A stretch of 14,604 nt of DNA from CAYVAP01 sp964343195 (GCA_964343195.1 CAYFIR010000152.1:1-14604); one strand, 5' to 3'. Numbered from the stretch's first letter, positions 1 through 8,368 are shown. Program-made: numbers and translations. Notes: generated from the letters alone by a model not told the origin.

Positions 1-21
1 CTACCAAAAATATTCGCGAAT

Positions 22-29
22 TAATTTGT
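22..29 (+). promoter_or_regulatory. Weak candidate Bacteroidota -7 box upstream of the oxidoreductase gene
   Basis: TTAATTTG matches the Bacteroidota -7 consensus TAnnTTTG at all but one specified position and lies 28 bases before the ATG at 58. The -33 box would fall at or outside the window edge, so it cannot be checked. A 10-bp perfect palindrome, ATTCGCGAAT, lies just upstream at 12-21 and could be a protein-binding site. Low confidence. Confidence 0.2.
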
Positions 30-57
30 ACCATTAGAACTTAACAGCCCTGCCCCC

Positions 58-1512
58 ATGCCTACTCGCCGCAAATTCCTCAAAAACTCAGCCCTGGCCG
101 GAATCGGCCTGACCATCGTTCCCCGCCACGTACTTGGACGGGGCTATACCGCCCCCAGCGACAAGCTCAACATCGCCGGGATCGGCGTCGGAGGTAAAGG
201 CTGGTCAGACATTCTCCACGCCTGGAATGGAGGACAGGAGAATGTCGTCGCCCTATGTGATGTGGACAGCCAGCGGAGCGAGCGGGCGCGAAAAAAGTGG
301 CCGGAGGTGCCCTTTTACAAAGACTTTCGGGTCATGCTGGACGAAATGGGCGATTCCATCGATGCCGTTACCATTTCGACGCCAGACCACACCCACGCCG
401 TCATCGCCATGGCGGCCATGCAACGGGGCATCCATGTCTATGTCCAGAAGCCCCTCACCCACAACATTGAGGAAGCCCGTCGACTGACGGAGGCGGCCAG
501 GCAATACCAGGTGGTAACCCAGATGGGCAACCAAGGGGCTTCGCTACCTGCACAGGTGCAGATGAAGGAATGGCTAAGCCAAGGGCTTATCGGACAGGTG
601 CAGCGCATTGAGGTCTTCACCAATCGTCCCGTCTGGCCGCAGGGGATCCCTTTCCCCAGCGAATATCCGACACGTCCTGAGCACCTGAGCGAGACAGACT
701 GGGACCTCTTCATCGGCCCGGCGGAATATGTGGACTATCACCCGCTGTTCCACCCTTTCAAGTGGCGCGGCTGGTGGAATTTCGGTACTGGAGCGCTAGG
801 CGACATGGGCTGCCACCTGATCGACCCGGCCTTTCGCCTGCTACAGTTGAATTATCCCACCGAGGTGGAGTGTAGCGTAGGACAGGTTTTTACCCAGGAC
901 TGGGTGCCAGAGTACATTCCCGAAGGCTGCCCGCCATCTAGTGCGGTTCGCATGAAATTCCCTTCAGAGCTGTACGACGGGCGAGAGATTCCCCTTTCCT
1001 GGTATGATGGAGGGTTGCGACCCTTCCACCCTGAGGTCATTCCGCCCGACGAACCGATGGGCGATGAGAATGGCACCAATGGGGTGCTGATCAAGGGCGA
1101 AAAAGGCGTGATGACCTGCGGAACCTATGGCCGCAACCCAAAGGTGTATTTGCCCGAAGGAGAAAAAATCGAAATGGCCCAGAACTACGATGCCGGGCTG
1201 AAGTACGCCGGTGAGCCTGAGTGGGGGCATCAACACTACTGGACCGATGCGGTGAAAGCAGGTTTTGGCAGCGAAGCACACAAGAGCCTGACTTCGGGCT
1301 TTGATTATGCCGGCCCCCTTACGGAAGCTGTCCTCATGGGCAACCTTGCCATTCGCAGCTACAGTGGTCTGGCAAAGGGAGAAGGCCGTCGAAGGGAATA
1401 CTATGGCCGCCAAACCCTCCTATGGGATGGCTCAAACATGGAAATCACCAACCTCAAGGAGGCCAATAAGTTTGTCGGGCGGAAATATCGGCGAGGCTGG
1501 AAGTTGGGATAG
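58..1512 (+). CDS. Gfo/Idh/MocA-family oxidoreductase with twin-arginine leader
   Basis: This 484-aa protein is predicted to be an NAD(P)-dependent oxidoreductase of the glucose-fructose oxidoreductase / inositol dehydrogenase / MocA family, probably acting on a sugar or sugar derivative outside the cytoplasm. The N-terminus has a Tat-type leader (RRKFL at residues 4-8, then a short hydrophobic stretch to about residue 27). A Rossmann nucleotide-binding motif follows, with G41, G43 and G46. The family EKP motif reads QKP here (Lys131), followed by HNIEEARRLTEAA, as is common in the Bacteroidota/Planctomycetes subfamily. GDMGCHLIDP (His253) matches the conserved catalytic-histidine segment of the C-terminal domain. 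The ATG at 58 gives a complete Tat leader and is the natural start. The gene appears to stand alone; it is separated by 239 bp from the next gene. The exact substrate cannot be read from the sequence. Family assignment is firm. Confidence 0.93.
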   Translation: MPTRRKFLKNSALAGIGLTIVPRHVLGRGYTAPSDKLNIAGIGVGGKGWSDILHAWNGGQENVVALCDVDSQRSERARKKWPEVPFYKDFRVMLDEMGDSIDAVTISTPDHTHAVIAMAAMQRGIHVYVQKPLTHNIEEARRLTEAARQYQVVTQMGNQGASLPAQVQMKEWLSQGLIGQVQRIEVFTNRPVWPQGIPFPSEYPTRPEHLSETDWDLFIGPAEYVDYHPLFHPFKWRGWWNFGTGALGDMGCHLIDPAFRLLQLNYPTEVECSVGQVFTQDWVPEYIPEGCPPSSAVRMKFPSELYDGREIPLSWYDGGLRPFHPEVIPPDEPMGDENGTNGVLIKGEKGVMTCGTYGRNPKVYLPEGEKIEMAQNYDAGLKYAGEPEWGHQHYWTDAVKAGFGSEAHKSLTSGFDYAGPLTEAVLMGNLAIRSYSGLAKGEGRRREYYGRQTLLWDGSNMEITNLKEANKFVGRKYRRGWKLG

Positions 1513-1751
1513 GATGTAGGGTTGAGCTTCCCTGTTATTTGGGTTCCAAACCCCTTGAGTCAAAATGTTTTAAGAATGGCCTAAGAACTACTCAGTAATT
1601 CCCTTTGTTGAAAGACGCATAGAGAAAACGCCGATGGTCAGCTGTTTTTTTTGAAAAAAACCTTCCCCAAAAAATCCACTGACAGGCTCCCACTCGTTTG
1701 TACACAGCAATGCAATTACAAGCAACCTTTACCTTTAACCCTCTACACTCT
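1513..1751. other. Intergenic region with homopolymer tracts
   Basis: There is no credible gene in these 239 bp. A small inverted repeat (GGGTT/AACCC, about 1540-1553) lies just after the upstream stop but lacks a T-tract. Eight T, one G and seven A run consecutively at 1645-1660. That could cause DNA bending or end the upstream transcript, but no convincing stem precedes it. A TACCTTTA sequence at 1730-1737 matches TAnnTTTG except at the last base, but it is too close to the ATG at 1752 and has no -33 partner at normal spacing. Confidence 0.5.
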
Positions 1752-4700
1752 ATGCAAAAAATTACTCATTTATGTTGGTTGGTCCTCCTAATGGCCCTGG
1801 GCCTCGGGGGCTTATCAGCTCAGACGACCCATGTGGTCACCAATTCAGGGCTTTCTTTTTCTCCGAGCTCCCTGATCATCACCGAAGGAGATACGGTTGA
1901 CTGGCAAATCGCAGGTAGCCACAATGTGCTGGAAGTTTCCATGGCGGATTGGAGTAATAACCTGAATACAGCCCTACCAGGCGGGTTTTCACTGCCATTC
2001 GGAGGAGGGAAACTTGCCTTTGAAACGGTGGGAACTTTCTATTATGTCTGTGTGCCCCACGCCGGATCTTCCATGAAAGGCACCATCACGGTGCAGGCTG
2101 CTTCCGCCAACCCCGAAACCTTTGTAGCTCACCTGAGCGGCAACCAGGAAACCCCTCCCGTACCCAGCTTTGCCTCAGGAATGGTAACTGCGGTCATAGA
2201 TGGAGACTCCCTGCGCGTTTCTGGTTCTTTTGAGAACCTGGGCAGCAAGTTCAATGGAAATATCGGAGCACACCTGCACATGGGATATGCAGGTAGCAAT
2301 GGCGGCGTTGAGATTCCCTTGAATCCCACAATGGATGCCGATAGCCTCGGCGGAATGTTCATGGAAGCTGACAATACCTTCGAAATCACTTCCGTACAGG
2401 CTGACATGCTGCGCGATCGACAGATGTACGTGAACATTCACACCGTCGGTTACGCTTCTGGTGAGTTAAGGGGACAATTGCTTCCCGAAGGCAAAGACTA
2501 CCTGTTCACCAACCTGCTCGGCAGCAATGAACCCACACCGGTCTATACCGGCGCCACCGGAGCGATGATTTTTGAGCTGGACGAAGCCAACGGCAACATC
2601 CTTGTCGCAACAGGTTCCTTCCGCAACCTGCAAGGCGATTTTGATGGCAATCCTGCTGGCGGAGTTCATTTGCACGCTGGTTCTGCCGGGATGAATGGCG
2701 GGATCGAGCAAACGCTGGTTCCAACAGTAGATCCCGACATGAAGGGAGCCGTGTTTACGGCCGATGACAATACTTTTACCCTTTCATCTGCTCAGGTGGA
2801 CATGCTGGGCGAACGTAAAATTTACGTGAATGTCCACAGCACGGCCTACCCTGGCGGAGAAATTCGGGGACAGGTGCACGGCATGGCCCAGGCGGTTTTT
2901 CGGGCCTATCTGTCCGGTGCCAACGAGGTTCCCTCGGTACAGTCCATGGGAACCGGCCAACTGCTAGGCGAGGTCATGTTTGACACCCTGATCGTCACAG
3001 GTAGCTTCAATGGCCTGGAAAGCGATTATGCAGCGTCTCATTTGCATACTGGTATGGCTGGTCAAAATGGCGGCGTAGCCATTGGGCTCACTGCTACAAC
3101 TCTGGCCGACAATCGTTCCGGGGAATTTATCCCGGCTGAGAACAGCTATACCCTGAATGCAGCCCAAAAGAGTGCATTGTTCGACCGGATGATCTACACC
3201 AACGTTCATTCGACCGACAACAGTAGCGGTGAATTACGGGGTCAGATGCTTCCCGAAGCCAACTTTGTGTTCAACGCCTACCTGACAGGTAGCCAGGAAG
3301 CCCTACCCGTTATTTCTCGTGGATATGGCGTTCTGCATGGCGAGGTACGTGGCGACGAAGTCACCGTTACGGGTAGCTTCTCCGGCCTCGAAAGCGACTA
3401 TGCCAGCGGCATTGGGTCGCACCTGCACCGCGGATACCTGGGACAAAATGGCGGCGTAGCCGTTGCATTGACCCCTGTGCTGGACGGCGACAACCGTGGC
3501 GCTACCTACATGGCCGCTGATAATCGTTTCTCTGGACTGAGCGCTGGACTGGCTGATTCTCTGCTAGACAGGGCCGTTTATGCCAATGTACACACCGCAG
3601 ATTTCAATGCGGGTGAACTGCGCGGTCAGATGCTACAGGAGGCAAGTGCTTACTTCTTCGCACCCCTGAGCGGTGCCAGTGAAGAGCCTATGCCCGTCAA
3701 TACGCCTGCCAATGGGATGCTTGCCCTGGAGGTAATAGGCTCGAATGCCCGGGCAACGGGTAGCTTCAACGACCTGCAAAGCGACCTCAACGTAGGCATC
3801 GCAGGCGGGGTCCATATCCACGCCGGACTGCCCGGGCAGAGTGGTGGGGTAATCCACGTTATCAACTCTGATTTCCAGGACGACAACCAAAATGGCGTCT
3901 TCGAAGCGGATAGCAACATGATCATGTTCTCCAGCATGGGCGTTGACTCACTGCGCAATGGCCTCTTCTATGTGAATGTACACAGCATGGATGTCGGTAG
4001 CGGAGAAATTCGCGGAACCCTGATGCCCATGGCTCAGGCTTACTTTACCAGCAACCTGGGAGGCATCAACGAAGTGAATCCTGCTGTCACAGACGGAACT
4101 GGAGATATACAGGTCGGGCTGAATGGAGAGCAGGTACAATTAGCCGGTAGCTTTACCGGATTGACAGGTAAGTTCAACCCGGCCATCGCCGGAGGATCTC
4201 ACCTGCACCGTGCTGGCCCCGGTGGCAACGGCCCGCTGTTCCAAACCCTAGTGGCCAGCATCACGGCTGCCGACTCCACCGAAGGAGCTTATCTGGGGAC
4301 AGAAAATACCTTCACCCTCAATGAGGGACAGGTTGACTCCATGGTCAATGGAACGGTGTATTTCAACCTGCACACCACAGAAGTCGCCTCTGGCGAAATC
4401 CGCGGTCAGTTACTGGGAGAAGTCAACTTCTTCCCCATGAATGCCCCCATGATCAACGCTCCAGCCAGCAACAGCACCGTTACGGTCTTTGCCGACAGCG
4501 ACGATCCCTTCCAGGCGACCTGGAGTGAAAGCATGGACGAGAACGAAGTGGTTTACGTATGGCAGCTTTCTGCCGCTAGCGACTTCAGCAGCTTCATCCT
4601 CAACCTGAACGTAGGCTCCATGGCCGAGTTCAATTCTGACCTGGGTACCGTGGACAGCATCCTGGCTGACGCTGGTCTGAATATCGGCGACTCACTGCTG

Positions 4701-5063
4701 GTCTATCACCGCGCCATCGCCTCCGACGGAGCCCTACAGGCAACCGGCATGACCGATAGCGTGTACCTCAAGCGTGGGCAGTCAACCAACATCGCCCAGC
4801 ATGCCCAAGGCCTGAGCGTGGAAGTTCGTCCTACCCGTATCCAGGAGAATGCACAGCTGATGATCCGCAGCGATCGTCCCGCAGAAGCCCACGTATCCGT
4901 ACTCGACCTCGGAGGTCGCGTCCTGCAGTCAAATGACTTGCAGCTGATCGGAGGCACCCAGTCTTACGGACTGAACCTCAGTGCCCTCAGCGCCGGCTTT
5001 TACCTCATCCGCCTGGAAACGGATGGCTATCAGCCACAGATCATCAGGGTCGTGAAGGAATAG
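1752..5063 (+). CDS. Secreted multidomain protein: cupredoxin, six CHRD domains, T9SS sorting domain
   Basis: The 1103-aa product starts at ATG 1752 (MQKITHLCW), chosen because it places a signal peptide (hydrophobic run, cleavage near LSAQ/TT) at the N-terminus. In-frame upstream starts (TTG 1698, ATG 1710) would bury it. Residues about 24-120 form a plastocyanin/azurin-like type 1 copper domain with all four expected ligands visible: His57, Cys100, His103, Met108. Six CHRD domains of about 120-130 aa follow, starting near residues 124, 250, 382, 503, 632 and 763. Each carries an H(L/I)H...G motif, and most end in a Y.N.H...GE(L/I)RG signature. Residues about 895-1006 look like a fibronectin/SusE-type beta module. 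The last ~90 residues are a T9SS type A sorting domain ending LSAGFYLIRLETDGYQ and a basic tail. It is probably exported and attached to, or released from, the cell surface. The role is unknown; matrix or metal-binding functions are inference. A terminator follows. Confidence 0.92.
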   Translation: MQKITHLCWLVLLMALGLGGLSAQTTHVVTNSGLSFSPSSLIITEGDTVDWQIAGSHNVLEVSMADWSNNLNTALPGGFSLPFGGGKLAFETVGTFYYVCVPHAGSSMKGTITVQAASANPETFVAHLSGNQETPPVPSFASGMVTAVIDGDSLRVSGSFENLGSKFNGNIGAHLHMGYAGSNGGVEIPLNPTMDADSLGGMFMEADNTFEITSVQADMLRDRQMYVNIHTVGYASGELRGQLLPEGKDYLFTNLLGSNEPTPVYTGATGAMIFELDEANGNILVATGSFRNLQGDFDGNPAGGVHLHAGSAGMNGGIEQTLVPTVDPDMKGAVFTADDNTFTLSSAQVDMLGERKIYVNVHSTAYPGGEIRGQVHGMAQAVFRAYLSGANEVPSVQSMGTGQLLGEVMFDTLIVTGSFNGLESDYAASHLHTGMAGQNGGVAIGLTATTLADNRSGEFIPAENSYTLNAAQKSALFDRMIYTNVHSTDNSSGELRGQMLPEANFVFNAYLTGSQEALPVISRGYGVLHGEVRGDEVTVTGSFSGLESDYASGIGSHLHRGYLGQNGGVAVALTPVLDGDNRGATYMAADNRFSGLSAGLADSLLDRAVYANVHTADFNAGELRGQMLQEASAYFFAPLSGASEEPMPVNTPANGMLALEVIGSNARATGSFNDLQSDLNVGIAGGVHIHAGLPGQSGGVIHVINSDFQDDNQNGVFEADSNMIMFSSMGVDSLRNGLFYVNVHSMDVGSGEIRGTLMPMAQAYFTSNLGGINEVNPAVTDGTGDIQVGLNGEQVQLAGSFTGLTGKFNPAIAGGSHLHRAGPGGNGPLFQTLVASITAADSTEGAYLGTENTFTLNEGQVDSMVNGTVYFNLHTTEVASGEIRGQLLGEVNFFPMNAPMINAPASNSTVTVFADSDDPFQATWSESMDENEVVYVWQLSAASDFSSFILNLNVGSMAEFNSDLGTVDSILADAGLNIGDSLLVYHRAIASDGALQATGMTDSVYLKRGQSTNIAQHAQGLSVEVRPTRIQENAQLMIRSDRPAEAHVSVLDLGGRVLQSNDLQLIGGTQSYGLNLSALSAGFYLIRLETDGYQPQIIRVVKE

Positions 5064-5104
5064 TATTTTGGGAAGTATTGCACACCGAGAGGTGTGGATG
5101 TTGC

Positions 5105-5131
5105 AGCCCAGCCATTTTGGCTGGGCTTTTT
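5105..5131 (+). terminator. Rho-independent terminator after the CHRD protein gene
   Basis: A perfect 9-bp GC-rich stem (AGCCCAGCC / GGCTGGGCT) with a 5-nt ATTTT loop is followed at once by five T. It begins 42 bases after the stop codon at 5063. A smaller perfect hairpin with a GAGA tetraloop (CACACC/GGTGTG, 5081-5096) lies between the stop and the terminator. The complementary strand has no downstream T-run, so it should not act efficiently on the converging hydrogenase operon. Confidence 0.9.
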
Positions 5132-5201
5132 GTATTGAACCCTGTAGCTCGCTCACACGATACTACAATTCCGTCCCGCCTCCCGCTTCTAAACATTCCC
5201 T

Positions 5202-5546
5202 CTACCCAAACCTGATCTGATGGATCAGCAACTCCTCGCCGCTGAGGATCTCGCGGGTGGGCTGCCCACAGTGGGCGCATTTGAAGACGTAATTTTGGAC
5301 GCCGCTTTCTTTGTCGCAATGGGAGCAATGGATGCGGATCTCGACCAGCTCGGTTTGCAACTCGACCTGGGCGTACTGGGGATTCATCTGCTGGAAGGCG
5401 GAAAACGCATTTTTTAGCAGGATGGGCTCGACATTGGCGAGCTTGCCGATGCGAAGGTCTACGCCATGCAATTGCTCCATTTCCTCTTGCGAGAGCTGCT
5501 CTTCCAGCGAGCTGAAAATCTGCTGAACCAGGGAAAACTCATGCAT
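5202..5546 (-). CDS. hypA: Hydrogenase nickel metallochaperone HypA
   Basis: This 114-aa protein is HypA, which delivers nickel during [NiFe]-hydrogenase maturation together with HypB. It has normal family length. The N-terminus MHEFSLVQ carries the invariant Met1-His2-Glu3 used in nickel binding, which fixes the start at 5546. The zinc site is two CxxC pairs: Cys74/Cys77 and Cys90/Cys93, with 12 residues between them. Its start lies inside the end of the TPR gene (8-bp overlap, within ATGCATGA), so it is very likely translationally coupled and is the last gene of the maturation operon. It converges on the CHRD gene's terminator. hypB is not next to it, so the rest of the Hyp machinery must be encoded elsewhere. 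Confidence 0.96.
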   Translation of the reverse strand: MHEFSLVQQIFSSLEEQLSQEEMEQLHGVDLRIGKLANVEPILLKNAFSAFQQMNPQYAQVELQTELVEIRIHCSHCDKESGVQNYVFKCAHCGQPTREILSGEELLIHQIRFG

Positions 5547-7044
5547 CGCTTGTCTCCTTTTGGGCTACCGCTTTAAGTTTATTCAGGTTGTCGATGTGCT
5601 CACGGGCGGTCGCCTGCATGTCGGGATCTGCTACCAGATGCAGCACTTCCTCTGCTTTGGCAATCATGTCATCAAACCGTGCCTGGTTGAAGCTGCTCTC
5701 GTCGTTGCCAGCGTTCCAACTGGCCTCCAGGTAGTTGAGCAGGGTGATGGCCCGCTCGTAGGGGTACTGCGCCGTGCGAATTTCCAGGGCTTCCTCATAG
5801 TAGCCCAATGCCTTGGTGTGGTTGTCAGAATGCAGCGCCGGAGGAAACTTGGTGTAGGCATTCGCGAAGTTGTTGCAAATGCTGGCGTACTCGTAGGGGT
5901 ACTGCTCCTTGGTATAAAATTCCAGCGCCTCCTGAAAAGAAGCCGAAGCCACCCCCGCCCAGATCGCGCGGCGTTTGTTTTCGGCTGGCATTTCGGCGTA
6001 GAGCACGCCCAGTTGATGGTGGATATCCGCGAAAATATTGGGGACAGCTTCCTTGGTGAACACCTTGAGGGCCTGCTGATAGCTTTCTACCGCAGGTTTG
6101 TAGAATTGCGGTTGATCGAGCTGTGCCCAGGTAGCCAGCAGGGTGCCTTTCTGTATCTGCGCCTGGGCCAGTAGTTCTGGCACTTCCTCTTCGTCAAAGA
6201 GATCAATGGCCTTTTTTACGTAGCCCAGTGCTTCCGCATGGCTGTTAGAAAGGCTGGCGACATGAGTAGCATCCAGCAACAGAAACCCGGTTTGCAGATG
6301 GTCGCCTTTGGCTTCGTAATATTTCAGCAACTCCCAAAGCTGTTCTTTTAGGTTTTCCAGTTGCCCGGGAGCATATGGGACCACGAGTTGCTGCATCCAG
6401 ACCTTGTTGCGCAGCATCTTCAGCGACATGAGGGCTTCCCGAGAGAGCGGCAATTCGATGACTTCATCCAGTAGCTTGCTTGCCTGATCCAGTTCCTGCA
6501 TGTCGAGCCAGAGTCCAGCCAATTCACGGGCGGTGAATGCCTTGTATTCCGCATTGGGAGCGAGATCGACAGCGTTCTGATACAGGGAAGGTAAATCTCC
6601 CGGTGGATGTATGCCGTCAAAAATACCATAGTGCATCACCACCGCCTGGTTATGCACCTCGCGGTAAGTCATTTCATGGGAATAGGAAAAGTCAATGGGA
6701 AACTGGTATTTCAAAGCAGCCTGGTACTCCAGGTCTCGAAAATCGGGGTGTTCATTCAGGTATTGCCAGACCTTCTGGTCATTCCCCAACTGGTGGAAAA
6801 TCAGGCCTAGCAGGGTTTGAGGAGAATATTCCCACGTTTCAGGCAAAAGAAGCGGAGGAAGACTCTGGTCCCAGCAAAGGGGGATGCTAATCTGATTTCC
6901 CTCAATGATCAATCCGGGATAGGCAATGCTGATATTGGGGTTCTGGCTATCTGCGATTTGGATCAGCTCATTTAATCGATCCTCCTGGAGGATGATTCGC
7001 TGAATTTCTTTCCAGCGATTAGTTGGTGCAAATATCGTAAGCAT
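5539..7044 (-). CDS. TPR-repeat protein of the hydrogenase maturation operon
   Basis: This 501-aa protein has no signal peptide or membrane segment, so it is probably cytosolic. Residues about 1-160 form an N-terminal part I do not recognise. From about residue 160 onward it is alpha-helical with repeated TPR-like signatures, for example A-x-(2)-Y-x-(2)-AL-x-(2)-F or A-x-G-YYEEALEI. The most regular units lie at about 310-440, where YPYE(Y/R)A recurs about 55 residues apart. TPR arrays bind protein partners. Its place between two small uncharacterised genes and hypA suggests a scaffold or chaperone for hydrogenase assembly or for docking the enzyme, but that is inference. The ATG at 7044 overlaps the preceding gene by 26 bp, and the 3' end overlaps hypA by 8 bp. 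The TPR call is fairly secure; the exact role is unknown. Confidence 0.82.
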   Translation of the reverse strand: MLTIFAPTNRWKEIQRIILQEDRLNELIQIADSQNPNISIAYPGLIIEGNQISIPLCWDQSLPPLLLPETWEYSPQTLLGLIFHQLGNDQKVWQYLNEHPDFRDLEYQAALKYQFPIDFSYSHEMTYREVHNQAVVMHYGIFDGIHPPGDLPSLYQNAVDLAPNAEYKAFTARELAGLWLDMQELDQASKLLDEVIELPLSREALMSLKMLRNKVWMQQLVVPYAPGQLENLKEQLWELLKYYEAKGDHLQTGFLLLDATHVASLSNSHAEALGYVKKAIDLFDEEEVPELLAQAQIQKGTLLATWAQLDQPQFYKPAVESYQQALKVFTKEAVPNIFADIHHQLGVLYAEMPAENKRRAIWAGVASASFQEALEFYTKEQYPYEYASICNNFANAYTKFPPALHSDNHTKALGYYEEALEIRTAQYPYERAITLLNYLEASWNAGNDESSFNQARFDDMIAKAEEVLHLVADPDMQATAREHIDNLNKLKAVAQKETSDA

Positions 7045-7345
7045 GGGAGTTTCGCTTTAGGGTTCCGCGGGCGTCCTTGCGGATGCCGCGTTGAAAAATC
7101 TGGGCAAAAGTCTCTGCCCGACGTAGGCTGGGGTAGTGGTCGATCCGGCGGATGAGGAGCCTCAGATCGGGCTCTAGCGCAAAAAAGAGCATATAGACAT
7201 GCCACCTTCCCCTAAAATGAAGGATTCGGTACCGAACTTCTGAATCCAGCGTCCATTCTTCCTGATCCAGCAGGTCAAAATCCTCCATTTGCCCTCTGTG
7301 CTCAGGCTCCGGAGGCGATAACAGGCCGGGATCAAGGTAGGTCAT
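7019..7345 (-). CDS. Uncharacterised 108-aa protein in the hydrogenase operon
   Basis: I do not recognise this family. The protein is soluble, with an acidic first third (PPEPEHRGQMEDFDLLDQEEW), a central beta-like stretch (RYRILHFRGRWHVYMLFF) and a basic C-terminal part containing LRRAETFAQIFQRGIRKD and RGTLKR, ending CTN. No cysteine motif for a cofactor is seen; the only cysteine is near the C-terminus. Its ATG at 7345 overlaps the stop of the preceding gene (ATGA, 4 bp), and its 3' end overlaps the TPR gene by 26 bp. This tight coupling makes it a real gene with a likely role in hydrogenase assembly or electron-partner binding. Function is inferred only from context. Confidence 0.8.
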   Translation of the reverse strand: MTYLDPGLLSPPEPEHRGQMEDFDLLDQEEWTLDSEVRYRILHFRGRWHVYMLFFALEPDLRLLIRRIDHYPSLRRAETFAQIFQRGIRKDARGTLKRNSHAYDICTN

Positions 7346-7710
7346 GGCCTCAGCTGGATTTTTAAAATGGAATGCTGAGGCAGGAATTCATACGCGAGTT
7401 CCTTCTGGTCTCGGGGAATGTCTTGGTCTATGATCAGTTCCTGAATGGCGATAGAGGCATCACCCCTGGCATTGCGCAGTTTGACCATGTGCTGGGTAGC
7501 TTCATGTAGCTTGGGAAAAAACGCATTGCGTACATCGGTGATGAGCAGGTGCTGCTTGTCGGCGACGTAGGCAGCAAACACCGTTTCTACCTTTTCGCCC
7601 AGCCTGGCCATGAGCTCACTGGAAACAACCAGATGTCCTGATTCCAGCGAAATTCCTTTTACCTCAGACTTCTTTTTGAGCTGGTTCGCTATGTGTTTGG
7701 GGGGAATCAT
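7342..7710 (-). CDS. Uncharacterised 122-aa protein in the hydrogenase operon
   Basis: I do not recognise this family. The protein is soluble and mixed alpha/beta, with no cysteines, signal peptide or membrane segment. The middle (SSELMARLGEKVETVFAAYV, then DKQHLLITDVRNAFFPKLHE) resembles a small globular fold. It has a basic N-terminus and ends in LKIQLRP. It starts at ATG 7710 with a 4-bp ATGA overlap on the endopeptidase stop, and its own stop overlaps the next start in the same way. It is therefore embedded in the coupled hydrogenase maturation block. A maturation or regulatory role is plausible from context alone. Confidence 0.8.
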   Translation of the reverse strand: MIPPKHIANQLKKKSEVKGISLESGHLVVSSELMARLGEKVETVFAAYVADKQHLLITDVRNAFFPKLHEATQHMVKLRNARGDASIAIQELIIDQDIPRDQKELAYEFLPQHSILKIQLRP

Positions 7711-8186
7711 GGGCTAGCAGTGATTTGCAGTTCTTCGAGCAATAGCTTGACCAGTCTGTCTGCACCAGCTTTTGCTTCTGCACTGATGCCCAGGTCAAAA
7801 CGGGTGCTATCGATGGCGATGAGAAATACTTCCACTTCTTTGGGATAGTCCTCATTGAGCATTTTTCGGGCGTAGCTCAGGGCCTGATGCCACTTCAGGC
7901 CATGCAAAAAGACCAACGGATCATCTTCAATCTGGCCTTCCACTTCCTCTGCCGGGAGACGGAAAAGCGTTCCTACGGGTTCGTCGGTATTGATAGCGGC
8001 ATCGATGAGGATGATCCTGTCTCTACCTTTGAGCTTAAAAAGCACCTCAAATGCCGAGGTGCCCATGTCCAGAATTTCAATGTGTGGAGCCGAAAGCTCT
8101 TTTTTGAGTTCTTCGATCACGTAAATTCCTACGCCGTCGTCTTCTCTTACGGGGTTACCGAACCCCAGTATGCTGATTGTTTCCAT
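7707..8186 (-). CDS. [NiFe]-hydrogenase maturation endopeptidase (HyaD/HybD/HycI family)
   Basis: This 159-aa protein matches the hydrogenase maturation protease family, which cuts the C-terminal tail from the large subunit after nickel insertion. The start at ATG 8186 (METISILGFGNPVREDDGVG) puts the hallmark GN...DDG(V/F)G motif at residues 10-20, as in the family. An in-frame TTG at 8264 would add 26 unmatched residues and is rejected. Asp17, Asp62 and His95 fit the three nickel-contacting positions known in HybD (Glu16, Asp62, His93), with Asp in place of Glu at the first. It lies 248 bp downstream of the large-subunit gene, beyond a strong hairpin, and heads a five-gene coupled block. The obvious substrate is the 15-residue tail of the neighbouring large subunit. 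Confidence 0.93.
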   Translation of the reverse strand: METISILGFGNPVREDDGVGIYVIEELKKELSAPHIEILDMGTSAFEVLFKLKGRDRIILIDAAINTDEPVGTLFRLPAEEVEGQIEDDPLVFLHGLKWHQALSYARKMLNEDYPKEVEVFLIAIDSTRFDLGISAEAKAGADRLVKLLLEELQITASP

Positions 8187-8368
8187 TGTATCATGTAGGT
8201 GGGGTGAAAGGGGAGGAGTAGGAGAAAAATGAATAAAGCGGGTAAGTAGTTGATTAAAAGACAAGGCATGCAGGAAATGTTGACATGAAGGTCGTAAGTG
8301 TCAGTTTCCCTTCATTTCCTCATATCCTTCGTACCCTGTATACCTATCCTCATCCCCATTACTGAGGA

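Noticed and set aside
1698..1751. Upstream TTG/ATG starts for the CHRD protein
   Set aside because: They would place 14-18 polar residues before the signal peptide; ATG 1752 gives a standard leader.
2120..4425. Nucleotide repeats in the CHRD region as a mobile or CRISPR-like array
   Set aside because: The ~380-nt period is explained by six diverged protein domains in one open frame.
5560..6174. 204-aa open frame on the + strand
   Set aside because: It is antisense to the TPR gene. The opposite frame has regular TPR helices; this one is low in family-like features.
8187..8264. 26-residue N-terminal extension of the endopeptidase from a TTG start
   Set aside because: The family begins just before the GN...DDG motif; ATG 8186 gives the normal length and the extension looks unstructured and proline-rich.
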